Part shown: one piece after another, positions 1-7,570 of the stretch
Position numbering within the stretch: position 1 is the stretch's first letter
How the letters are laid out: every line of letters begins with the position of its first letter
Source: CAYLRU01 sp964386565
Lineage (GTDB): Bacteria > Desulfobacterota > Desulfobacteria > Desulfobacterales > UBA5616
Length of the DNA: 18,120 nt
Assembly: GCA_964386565.1 (NCBI GenBank)
Contig: CAYLRU010000053.1
Span: 1-18,120 of the forward strand
Direction: 5' to 3'
Position numbers and translations under genes: made by a program
The notes under the pieces: model-generated
Told to the model about the DNA's origin: nothing
Databases searched by the model: none
Seen by the model: the letters and a program-made list of their open reading frames with translations, nothing else

Positions 1-63
1 TTCCTGCGCTGCACCCAGCTCCGCCCCGTGGTTTACATCGCCAAAATCGGCTTAACCAATTGA
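1..63 (+). CDS. possible 3' end of a plus-strand gene (20 codons visible)
   Basis: Frame 1 is open from the first base to a TGA at 61-63 and would end in the residues VVYIAKIGLTN. Third codon positions are mostly C or G, as in a real gene, and the sequence turns AT-rich immediately after the stop. The opposite strand has stops here. Only 20 residues are visible, so no family can be named. It could still be a chance open frame. Confidence 0.35.
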   Translation, partial: FLRCTQLRPVVYIAKIGLTN

Positions 64-95
64 AATATTTAATATTTTGTTTAATCTAACAGCGA

Positions 96-154
96 TTTTG
101 CCCTTATCGGGCAAAACTTCCCGGGATCCATCAAGCCCGGGCTGAAACAGCCCG
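96..154. other. two small GC hairpins after the left-edge gene
   Basis: Two short perfect inverted repeats lie here. One has 8-bp arms ttttgccc/gggcaaaa (96-103 and 109-116, 5-nt loop). The other has 7-bp arms cgggctg/cagcccg (138-144 and 148-154, 3-nt loop). They follow the putative stop at 61-63 and could help end transcription, but no clean T tract follows either one. Positions 155-262 hold no gene and no other structure that I can support. Confidence 0.35.
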
Positions 155-262
155 CGCACCTGCCTCAAACGGGAAAATCCTGATAAACCAGGACCGCCCC
201 GCCCGGGTGAGGCTGCAGGTCTTTAACCCCAATTATGTTTTTTTGATTTATGTTTTGATAAA

Positions 263-481
263 CCATGACAAATCGTGAGGAAAAACCGTGATCCAGATTT
301 ATTTATTTTATGGCTTTTTTCGTAAACCCGATCCTCCAGTTTGAAAATTAAATCAAAAACAGGAACAGGAACTTGAAACCGTAAAAGAGGCTTTTTGCTA
401 CATACAACAAAAAAAAACTCTTGTCTATCGGGAATCCCTGACAAATCTTGTGGGGAAACCTTGATTTTTTACATTTTTTTT
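263..481. repeat. left copy of an AT-rich direct repeat flanking the operon
   Basis: This ~220-bp stretch matches 16199-16415 in the same orientation, with small gaps. Shared landmarks, in order, are a CAAATCGTG block, atggctttttt, aaacccgatc, tttgaaaattaaa, gaacaggaac, catacaacaaaaaaa, tatcgggaat, and a near-identical 3' block (cctgacaaatcttgtggg then ccttgattttttaca). Inside it, a 30-bp unit occurs twice (263-292 and 436-465, 24 of 30 identical). A hairpin lies between them: 385-389 pairs with 418-422 and 392-397 with 408-413. On the minus strand short frames spell related peptides (GFPTRF-like) in both copies. I read these as a by-product of the repeat rather than genes. Confidence 0.85.
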
Positions 482-558
482 CGTTTTTTTATATTTTTTT
501 CTTTTTTCTGCCCGGACCGCCCTGGAAATGTCATAAAAAAGGCCCTGAAAAAGGCCTG

Positions 559-612
559 AAAAGGGTCCAAAAATCCTGAAAAAGGCCTGGATTTTTTTTA
601 GGTCCCTTTTTT
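559..612 (-). terminator. terminator-like inverted repeat downstream of the operon
   Basis: About 80-130 bases past the stop of the last operon gene lies a large imperfect dyad. The outer arms are aaaagggtcc (559-568) and ggtccctttt (601-610, one mismatch). The inner arms aaaaatcc/ggattttt (569-576 and 589-596) pair perfectly. Minus-strand transcripts would form this stem with U-rich segments after it. An exact 15-bp direct repeat, cctgaaaaaggcctg, at 544-558 and 575-589 overlaps it. The role is inferred from position and structure. The rest of 482-689 holds no gene that I can support. Confidence 0.45.
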
Positions 613-689
613 CTGCATCATTTGAATGCTGAAAAACCTTTGTTTTGGGTATGAAGGTCAGGTGGTCAGGAGGGATAACCACGGAATTT

Positions 690-2696
690 TCATTGGGCTG
701 TAGCTGTATCTGCCTGTGATGCATGCACTCGCAGTGAACACCGAAGCGGTTCCGCGCTCTCATCCGATGTCCTGGATGTATCATCCATCTCTCTGGCAGA
801 CCAGATCAGGCGGCATATGTATGAGTTGCCGACTTTCTGGTAGTGAATCATCCCTGCGAGGCTGCTTGCCGATTTATCGACCGTAACATGGATATGATGT
901 TTGTGATCGCCCAATTTAACGACTGAACCGGTGCATCCAAGCAAGTGGTTTGCCGACACCAGAAACGATACGGCATTACCATGATTGACCGGCTCTGTCA
1001 TTTTGAAATATTCAAGATCGCTGCCGCCGTTATGGACGGCGTAAAACAGGTCTTTTGGGGTAAAGGCTTCGGGGTTTAAGGTTATATAGCCGAGACGAAG
1101 GGAGCCGGGCAGAAGGTGTGCCTGGTCCAATTGATAATCGATATCGACAAAAGGCCGGCCGTTGCCGTTGTAAATACGAACGGATTTATACAGGTCTCCG
1201 CAGTCCAGCCGGATTTTACCCTGAACCCGGATTGATTCTGAATAATGATCATAAGTGACCGACACGGATTCAACAGGCTCCAGATCGGTTATCCGCCTGT
1301 GTCCTGGTGATTCCAGGACAAGATGCCCCGTGTAATAATCAGCTCCCCATTTAATATCGTCGTAATAGCCGTGATGTATTGTACCGCACAGCCAGTGCGC
1401 CGAGATATCCTTGAACCGTAAAGCATCAATTGCCAGACCCCGCCGGCAGTTGAGACGAATCCTGATCATGTCGGTCTCAACTGCCAGATAAGATCCATTC
1501 CGTGTAACGCGCACATCATCCGGCAGGTCAGAATTTTTTTCCCGTGATCCGGCCGGGCTTATAAATTCCGGGCGGAACTGCTCAGCCCCCACCTTTTTCT
1601 CAAACGCCGCCAATCTCTCCTGATATGCCTTCCAGCGTTTTTCTGTAATATGCGTCCGGAAATCACTGCTCCACAGGTAGCACAGCTCTTGCCAGTCATC
1701 GTCATTTGACCGGGGGTCTGCCTTGAGAGATTCAAAAATACGCCAACAGGCTGTATTGATGCCCAGGTCATCACGTCCCGTAACCGCCCAGCGCGTGATG
1801 TTGTATTTTTCCTGCTTCTTCACCGGAATGGGCTGTTCAGGAGATTCAAGATTCAGGCGGTTTCCGGCTTTTGGCAGTTCCAAAAGATCGAGCACCTGGC
1901 CCGGGCTTATAAAAGCAAACCGATTATCACTCAATAATGTCTCAAAAAGCTTGTCAATTCGATGCCATTCGCCGTCTTCATGCAATGACGCCTCTGTATG
2001 ATAACGGCCCGGCCGAAAATCGAAGATCTCCACGTCATTGCCATAAAGAGAAAAAGCGTGCGATTTGTCGGACAAATGTTTACAAAGATATGCCAGGTAC
2101 TCATCCAGCCCTATTTCACCATGTGCATACCGCTGGAATTTCTGAAAAGGAATGGCCTTGTTCCAGATAAGTGGGATTTCCTCACTGTGCCGGCCGCAGG
2201 CGATCTGGGGCAGGTACCGCCATTCCGGGTCCCATTCCGGATGGCACCGGAAGGGGTTGTCCCACTCCATGGAAATAGCCCGGTAACCGGCATCAATATA
2301 ATGCTGGATCAAACCGGCGGAATAAGCCTGTTCATTCACAAGCGCAATATCGGGTCGAAAGCCCAGCAGTCGCTCATAGACCTGGTGCCCCAAGCGCAAG
2401 TTGGCGGCATTCACTTCCGGAGGAACCAGCGGTCCGATTATCTGCGCATAACCGCTGCCGATAAATTCGCAGGTGCCGTCGCTTTTCAGCCGTCGCAATT
2501 CAGATATCCAGCCGGGATCGATAGCCGCAATCGCCTCTAACGTACACCCGGTGGCCTCAATGCCAAACGGCAGGCCAAACTTGCGAATCAGGCGCAACAA
2601 CGGCCAATAACACCGACGGATGACTTCCAATCGTTGCTCTTCCTCGATTGAGGAAAAGGCGATATTCAGATGAAAAATGGCATAAAGTTGAAGCAT
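690..2696 (-). CDS. glycoside hydrolase family 57-type protein
   Basis: The 668-residue protein resembles GH57 alpha-glucan hydrolases and 4-alpha-glucanotransferases, close to their usual size of about 650-700. The N-terminal half has family landmarks in order: a start-region FHLN replacing the usual HQP-like motif, EFIGSGYAQIIGPLVPPE near 77-94 (region 2-like), LVNEQAY near 119-125 with E122 as likely nucleophile followed by a DAGYRAI segment, and LYGNDVEIFDFRPGRY near 218-232 with D221 as likely acid/base. The C-terminal ~250 residues look like a beta-rich sugar-binding domain. No signal peptide is seen, so it is probably cytoplasmic. It is the last gene, 70 bp after the ATP-grasp gene, with only a weak ribosome site and its own possible promoter. 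The substrate is unknown: alpha-glucan, or the glycan made by this operon. Confidence 0.85.
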   Translation of the reverse strand: MLQLYAIFHLNIAFSSIEEEQRLEVIRRCYWPLLRLIRKFGLPFGIEATGCTLEAIAAIDPGWISELRRLKSDGTCEFIGSGYAQIIGPLVPPEVNAANLRLGHQVYERLLGFRPDIALVNEQAYSAGLIQHYIDAGYRAISMEWDNPFRCHPEWDPEWRYLPQIACGRHSEEIPLIWNKAIPFQKFQRYAHGEIGLDEYLAYLCKHLSDKSHAFSLYGNDVEIFDFRPGRYHTEASLHEDGEWHRIDKLFETLLSDNRFAFISPGQVLDLLELPKAGNRLNLESPEQPIPVKKQEKYNITRWAVTGRDDLGINTACWRIFESLKADPRSNDDDWQELCYLWSSDFRTHITEKRWKAYQERLAAFEKKVGAEQFRPEFISPAGSREKNSDLPDDVRVTRNGSYLAVETDMIRIRLNCRRGLAIDALRFKDISAHWLCGTIHHGYYDDIKWGADYYTGHLVLESPGHRRITDLEPVESVSVTYDHYSESIRVQGKIRLDCGDLYKSVRIYNGNGRPFVDIDYQLDQAHLLPGSLRLGYITLNPEAFTPKDLFYAVHNGGSDLEYFKMTEPVNHGNAVSFLVSANHLLGCTGSVVKLGDHKHHIHVTVDKSASSLAGMIHYQKVGNSYICRLIWSAREMDDTSRTSDESAEPLRCSLRVHASQADTATAQ

Positions 2697-2720
2697 TGGG
2701 ATGATAACCGTTTATGAGTT

Positions 2721-2750
2721 CAGATATTCAGGATTGATGGCTCCTGTCAA
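2721..2750 (-). promoter_or_regulatory. possible internal promoter for the GH57 gene
   Basis: The 70-bp gap before the GH57 gene contains, on the minus strand, a perfect TTGACA (2750-2745), 17 bases, then ATATCTG (2727-2721). Transcription would start about 18 bases before the GH57 ATG. The same TTGACA-17-ATATCTG arrangement is found in the main operon promoter, which raises my confidence slightly. The -10 match is weak. Confidence 0.4.
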
Positions 2751-2766
2751 GGCACAATCACTATTT

Positions 2767-3990
2767 TCAATCGTCAACCGTCTCGATTTTGACGGTATTT
2801 ACAACCTGCAGTGCACGGTCAATCGCCTGGTCCCGTGTCTCGCCTGTGGTAATCACAAAACCGGCCCGTTTGGTATGATTTGTCACAGGCTCGACCCTAT
2901 CTCCGGGTTTTACGAAAAATCCCAGCCTGTGCACCCAGGACATATCATGAAACCTGTCAGCATTCCTGATTTTTTTAACCCGCCCGGGCCGTGGAAAAAA
3001 ATAACGGATCGCAACTCCCTTTTGATATCGCGGAATCAAATTTTCTTCAGGCACTTTTTCGCCAAGGGCCAACTTGATTGCCGTTTCAATAAGATTCACA
3101 CCGGTTGCCAGAGGGATCTGATCGGTGGAAAACCACCCCCCGGACAACCGGGCAGCGATTTCAATTACCTTGGGTCCGTCTCTGGTGAGAACCATATCCC
3201 CCTTGGCAATCCCTGTTGAAATTCCAATGGCCAAAGCCGCGCGTTCAGCCAATCGACAGACAGCGTCCTGCTGTTCCGCGGTTAACACCGATGGCTGGTG
3301 GCCGCCATTTTCAATCATATACGGCGCAAAACGTTCCAGAAATTCGTAGTTGCGGTCTGTAAAACCGGGGGTAAAGGCCTGTCCATCAATTATGGCCGAT
3401 TCCGTACTGATTTGCGGGCCGTCCAGATATTCCTCCACCATAACGCGTCCTGATGGTGAAAAAGAAACAGAATGCTCATAGGCCCAATCAAGGTCAACGG
3501 ATTCTGTTAATCTCAATACACCGCGTGCGCCCCGGCTGTCGACCGGCTTGAGAACAACCGGAAAACCGTTCCCTGACAGTATGCGTCGCAAATGCGTTGC
3601 AGAATCAACACTGCAGAACCAGGGAATGGAAATCCCCTTTTCAACAAAACGCTCTTTCATTGCCAGTTTATCACCGGCAAGTTGCGCAGTCTCAATGCCG
3701 AGGCCGGGCAGACCTAACGCATGTGCAACACTTGCGACAGTTAAAGGAACATCAGCGGCAATACACATGACGCCGTCAACAGATCTGACTGTTTTATGAT
3801 AATGTAATGCCGCCGCAACCGTATCATCAACAGCATAGGTATCCGCGACCAGGCGATCATCGGCAACTGCAAAACCCGGGGCATTGGGATTCATATCACT
3901 GACCACGACATGCAAACCCATTTTTTTGGCGTGCTGAATGCCGGGTACTGCCTCGGAACCGCCACTGACGATAAACAATGTTTTATTCAT
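2767..3990 (-). CDS. ATP-grasp ligase-like protein (third of three in the operon)
   Basis: I place the start at the ATG at 3990, giving 407 residues that open MNKTLFIVSGGSEAVPG. The frame is open further upstream, but that part lies inside the TPP-enzyme gene and reads as junk. The first ~110 residues form a Rossmann-like pre-ATP-grasp domain (D-NPNAPG, -ADD). The ATP-grasp fold follows, with FPVVLKPVDSRGARGV, VEEYLDGPQISTE, and the Mg/ATP motif KVIEIAARLSGG. These are the residues of an active carboxylate-amine ligase of the CarB/PurK type, so it should activate an acid as acyl-phosphate and couple it to an amine or thiol. It overlaps the stop of the TPP-enzyme gene by 8 bp (ATGAATAA). The substrates are not known. 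An amino-acyl or hydroxy-acyl decoration of an amino sugar fits the context (inference). Confidence 0.85.
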   Translation of the reverse strand: MNKTLFIVSGGSEAVPGIQHAKKMGLHVVVSDMNPNAPGFAVADDRLVADTYAVDDTVAAALHYHKTVRSVDGVMCIAADVPLTVASVAHALGLPGLGIETAQLAGDKLAMKERFVEKGISIPWFCSVDSATHLRRILSGNGFPVVLKPVDSRGARGVLRLTESVDLDWAYEHSVSFSPSGRVMVEEYLDGPQISTESAIIDGQAFTPGFTDRNYEFLERFAPYMIENGGHQPSVLTAEQQDAVCRLAERAALAIGISTGIAKGDMVLTRDGPKVIEIAARLSGGWFSTDQIPLATGVNLIETAIKLALGEKVPEENLIPRYQKGVAIRYFFPRPGRVKKIRNADRFHDMSWVHRLGFFVKPGDRVEPVTNHTKRAGFVITTGETRDQAIDRALQVVNTVKIETVDD

Positions 3991-5677
3991 AAGGCCACAT
4001 TTTATCCATGGTTTGATCAGGAAGAAGCATGGGAGAAACATCTTCGTTGTAATCAACAAAACAATGTACCAGAGCAGGACCTTCATATGACAATGCTTCG
4101 GAAGAGACCGATTCAATCTCTTCATGTCGTTTAACAGTATACGCCTTTATTCCATAAGCCTTTGCAATGGCGGCAAAATCAGGGTTGGTTTTATGTCCGG
4201 TAGCAGGGTCGGCATCCCAATTCATCAATTGAAACTGCGATACCATGGCCAAACGGCGATTATCCAGCACAAAGATTTTCACGGGTGTATGATGGACGGC
4301 AACGGATTGCAGCTCCTGAATATTGATCTGCAATGATCCGTCCCCGACAAAACAAACAACCAGGTCATCCGGACGCGCTATCTGCGCACCAATGGCAGTC
4401 GGCAAATCATATCCCATAGCGCCATGTCCGCCTGACGTTAACCACACACGCCCTGGAAAATCAAAATCAAAATGGCGGCCAACCCATTGCTGGTGTGATC
4501 CGACTCCGGATACCGCCACTACCGATTGCCCGATTGTCAACTTGTTAACCACTTCAATAATTTCCTGGGGTTTAATTGAATCGCTGCCAGATTCATAATT
4601 CAGCGGGTATTCGGTTTTTAATTCGTCTATGTAGGCTCTCCATTTTGAATGCCTGGGCAGTGTTTGACGCGCTATCATTTTGTTCAATAAGGCAAGTGCG
4701 GACCCGGCCTCACAACAAACATTCATATCTGATTTAACACGTGGGTATTTCAACTCAAAGGGATCTATGTCTATCCGAATCACCTTGCCGTGTGGAACGA
4801 ACTTATCAGTACAACTACCTGTCTGCCTCACATCCAGACGCGCCCCGACAACCAACAGAAGGTCTGCTTCATGGATCGCACGGGCAGCATACTGATTGCC
4901 GGTATGTCCGGCGAATCCAAGAGCCAGGGGAGAATCCGTCGGCACCGCCCCTAATCCAAGAAGGCTCATCACCACGGGAATGTCACCGTTTTCAGCAAGC
5001 TGTCTCAACGCTGTGCATGCATCAGACAGCAAAACCCCCTGTCCCGCAAAAATCACAGGTCTTTGTGCATTGGCAAGACTCTCGGCGATTTCTGCAATAA
5101 GACCCGGTTCAGGTTCAGGCAACGTTTTTGATTCATGTGGGGTAATACGGGGATTGTTTGTCACCCGGCCCCGTTGAACATCCATCGGCAAATCTATCAC
5201 CACCGGCCCAAATCGCCCGTCTGTCGTTACAGAAAAAGCAGTTTCAAGTACTTCCGGCAAATCATCGGGGGACATCGGTGAAAACGTGGCTTTACTGATA
5301 GGTTTCATCAAAGATGCGGCATCCACCTGTTGGAAACCGCATTGCCTGACCGGTCGACCCGAATTAATATCACCTGTCCCCACCTGGCCCGTTATTGCTA
5401 CTAAAGGCGTGGAATCAAAATATGCGTCTGCAACCACCGTGGCAAGGTTGGTCACGCCGGGCCCGGACGTAACCATTACGACCTGCGGTTTGCGTGTCAG
5501 CCTGGCAACCGCCAGGGCTGCGTATCCAGCCCCCTGTTCATGATACGCACAAAAAATTTCAATGTTCCTTCTTCTGACCGCATCAAAAACCGGCGCAACA
5601 GTCCCTCCGGGAAACGTATAAACCCTCCTTAAATTACGTTTTACAAAGTCTTCTGCGATAATATCCGCACCCGTCAT
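3983..5677 (-). CDS. acetolactate synthase-like thiamine-diphosphate enzyme
   Basis: This 564-residue protein has the full three-domain layout of the acetohydroxyacid synthase (IlvB) large subunit. Visible are the catalytic Glu47 in YHEQGAG, SGPGVTNL near 71-78, the GARLDVR region near 278-284, SGGHGAMGYDLP near 415-426, and the TPP/Mg motif GDGS (445-448) followed by DN at 472-473. The ATG at 5677 is preceded by a good AAGGAG site; an in-frame TTG 18 bases upstream is not needed. No IlvN-like ACT regulatory subunit is present, and the setting is a sugar operon, so housekeeping Val/Ile synthesis is unlikely. It may make an acetolactate-type acyl precursor, or add a two-carbon unit to a keto-sugar as YerE does for yersiniose; both are inference. 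The position equivalent to the 2-ketobutyrate-selecting Trp of AHAS II appears to be Phe (VSQFQ). Confidence 0.9.
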   Translation of the reverse strand: MTGADIIAEDFVKRNLRRVYTFPGGTVAPVFDAVRRRNIEIFCAYHEQGAGYAALAVARLTRKPQVVMVTSGPGVTNLATVVADAYFDSTPLVAITGQVGTGDINSGRPVRQCGFQQVDAASLMKPISKATFSPMSPDDLPEVLETAFSVTTDGRFGPVVIDLPMDVQRGRVTNNPRITPHESKTLPEPEPGLIAEIAESLANAQRPVIFAGQGVLLSDACTALRQLAENGDIPVVMSLLGLGAVPTDSPLALGFAGHTGNQYAARAIHEADLLLVVGARLDVRQTGSCTDKFVPHGKVIRIDIDPFELKYPRVKSDMNVCCEAGSALALLNKMIARQTLPRHSKWRAYIDELKTEYPLNYESGSDSIKPQEIIEVVNKLTIGQSVVAVSGVGSHQQWVGRHFDFDFPGRVWLTSGGHGAMGYDLPTAIGAQIARPDDLVVCFVGDGSLQINIQELQSVAVHHTPVKIFVLDNRRLAMVSQFQLMNWDADPATGHKTNPDFAAIAKAYGIKAYTVKRHEEIESVSSEALSYEGPALVHCFVDYNEDVSPMLLPDQTMDKMWPYE

Positions 5678-5702
5678 AAAATTCTCCTTCTTCAATTACA
5701 AC

Positions 5703-6473
5703 CTACCCCATGTACAGTCCGCCGTTTACATTGATGGTCTGACCGGTAACATAGGAAGCATCACCTGATGCAAGGAAAACCGCTGCATGCGCCACTTCAT
5801 CGGCAGTACCCGGCCGCTGAACAGGAATCTGCCCGGTCTTCTCACGGCCTGTGTCAGAATATATTTCATCCCTGGTCATCTCTGTATCAATCAATCCCGG
5901 TGCAATACAGTTTACGCGGATACCATAAGGCGCTCCGATGCGGGCGAGGGACTTGGTCAAGCAAATAACGCCTGCCTTGCTCGCAGAGTAATGAACAGCT
6001 AACGGCCCGCCCAGTTGCCCGCCGGATGACGCCATATTGATAATAATGCCTTTCCCTTGTTTCTGCATGACGGGGAACACTTCCTGAGAACAAATGAAAG
6101 CCCCCTTGAGATTAACATCCATCATCCGTTCCCAATCATTATCCGTAATCTCCAGAAAGGGCTTTTGTTGGAGAATGCCGGCATTGTTGATGAGCACATC
6201 AATACGTGAAAAGGCCTTAATCGTCCGGCTGATCATTTTTTGCACATTCACCCGGGAAGAAACATCCACCTGCAAAGGCAGCGCTTCTCTCCCGAGCCCG
6301 CGTATTTCGGCAGCCACACGATCAGCACGATCGGCCTCCGTGTTATAGGTTATAACAATATGAGCACCGGATCGAGCGGATTCAAGGGCAACAGCCCGCC
6401 CGATCCCCCGGCTTGAACCGGTAACAAGTACTATTTTATCATTCAACAGTAAATTTTTTTTCATTGCACCCAT
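5703..6473 (-). CDS. short-chain dehydrogenase/reductase, FabG-like
   Basis: The 256-residue classical SDR has the nucleotide-binding TGSSRGIG (18-25), NNAG (96-99), a catalytic Ser near 149-150, YSASK (162-166), and the family-typical C-terminal TGQTINVNGG. It closely resembles 3-oxoacyl-ACP reductases, but such enzymes reduce many ketones. It sits 25 bp before the acetolactate-synthase-like gene, so a likely job is to reduce the keto product of that enzyme (inference). YerF acts after YerE in the same way in branched-sugar pathways. A second in-frame ATG lies 9 bases into the frame and could be the real start. No strong ribosome site decides between them. Confidence 0.9.
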   Translation of the reverse strand: MGAMKKNLLLNDKIVLVTGSSRGIGRAVALESARSGAHIVITYNTEADRADRVAAEIRGLGREALPLQVDVSSRVNVQKMISRTIKAFSRIDVLINNAGILQQKPFLEITDNDWERMMDVNLKGAFICSQEVFPVMQKQGKGIIINMASSGGQLGGPLAVHYSASKAGVICLTKSLARIGAPYGIRVNCIAPGLIDTEMTRDEIYSDTGREKTGQIPVQRPGTADEVAHAAVFLASGDASYVTGQTINVNGGLYMG

Positions 6474-6520
6474 ATATTCACCAAACCCCGGGTTCTAAAG
6501 AAAATTATGACCGATTTCCG

Positions 6521-7570
6521 TCATATAAGTTCCTGCTCACCGTATATGTACCTGTCTTTTTTGATCTGTAACGTTATGGCGATGGCCGCGATACCGGTCC
6601 CGCCTTGCAGCCTTGGCGCAACATACCGTTCATAAAGAGCGGCTCCTGCATGCAGGGGGGTCATAACAATAAGGTCATAAGATTTATCTATCGCTTTTTC
6701 ATGGTTTTCAACCGGATATCCATGAAACGAAATGCCCTGTTCCTCAGGCAGCCCTGAACAAATAACAACCCGTTTTCCATCGAAATACCGAAGCAAATGC
6801 TCGCTGACAGTGCCTGCCCCCCAAAGCAAAATGGTCTTTGCGCCAGACAGCTTATCAGCCAATGAATCAGATATCTCGCAACGATAGCTTTGTTGAATCG
6901 ATGTTTTGTCAACATACTTTCCAACAATCGATTCCCATATAGCCCGTTCGGCCTGATAACTTATGGAACTCAAGGCTTTATCGGGATTCGATTTTGTGCT
7001 TTTGCCGCCATGGTATAAAAAATGATCGATCACGGATACGGTTGAGCCGTGCTTTCGCGCAATGCTCGTAAAGATAAATTCTCCCCAGCGGTTTTGGCCC
7101 TCTTCACTGAATTCCCGAACCGTATTAAATACTTCTTTCTTAATCAGCATGAAACATCCGCATAATGCATCGCATCTGCGAACACCAAAACCCTTAATAT
7201 CACTCTTCAACAACCCCCTGTCCTTGGCTTCCAACGTAACCCGGTCATCTATTTTAACCAGATCATAACCGCGATCCTGCACCTTGTCTGTCCCCGGATA
7301 AAGCATGCTCATGCCCAGGATGTCAGCCTTGTCATAATTTGCCATCAATGCATCATGCCAGCCTGGTGTGAATTCAATGTCGTCTCCCACAAAAAGAACA
7401 TCTTCAGATGTTCCCGCCATGGAGATTGCAGCATTGAGCGTGCGCTCGCGAAAGCCTTTCTCACGCACCAGAAGCATATCAAAGTCAGATGAAGTTGTTG
7501 TCTCAAACAGCGATGTAAGACATCTCTGTGCAACGGTGTTGCCTAGCGCGCTTAAAACAACTATCTTCAT
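6521..7570 (-). CDS. GT2-like glycosyltransferase with a fused C-terminal Rossmann domain
   Basis: The 349-residue protein has a GT-A-like N-terminal half. It contains TSEDVLFVGDDIEF near 54-67, where GDD (62-64) stands for the metal/nucleotide-binding DXD motif, and CGCFMLIKKEVF near 137-148, a segment typical of GT2 enzymes. The N-terminus is shorter than in standard GT2 proteins. From about residue 243 a second domain begins with ILLWGAGTVSEHLL and includes FHGYPVEN, as in small Rossmann modules found at the end of some sugar C-methyltransferases and polysaccharide enzymes. The ATG overlaps the stop of the upstream ATP-grasp gene (ATGA). It probably transfers the sugar made by this operon; donor and acceptor are not determined by sequence. 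Confidence 0.75.
   Translation of the reverse strand: MKIVVLSALGNTVAQRCLTSLFETTTSSDFDMLLVREKGFRERTLNAAISMAGTSEDVLFVGDDIEFTPGWHDALMANYDKADILGMSMLYPGTDKVQDRGYDLVKIDDRVTLEAKDRGLLKSDIKGFGVRRCDALCGCFMLIKKEVFNTVREFSEEGQNRWGEFIFTSIARKHGSTVSVIDHFLYHGGKSTKSNPDKALSSISYQAERAIWESIVGKYVDKTSIQQSYRCEISDSLADKLSGAKTILLWGAGTVSEHLLRYFDGKRVVICSGLPEEQGISFHGYPVENHEKAIDKSYDLIVMTPLHAGAALYERYVAPRLQGGTGIAAIAITLQIKKDRYIYGEQELI

Noticed and set aside
263..481. Possible CRISPR or insertion sequence from the repeated units
   Set aside because: There are only two diverged units per copy at ~170 bp spacing, no short regular spacers, no transposase and no terminal inverted repeats.
223..784. Minus-strand reading frames across the left repeat and the end of the GH57 gene
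   Set aside because: They are low-complexity (Lys/Phe-rich) and one runs into the GH57 gene in another frame. The similarity to the right copy is explained by the DNA repeat.
2701..3219. Long plus-strand frame opposite the ATP-grasp gene
   Set aside because: It is antisense to a gene with clear conserved motifs, and its translation has no recognisable features.
3983..5677. Assignment as the housekeeping IlvB
   Set aside because: No ilvN, ilvC or ilvD neighbour is present, and it is co-transcribed with glycan genes.
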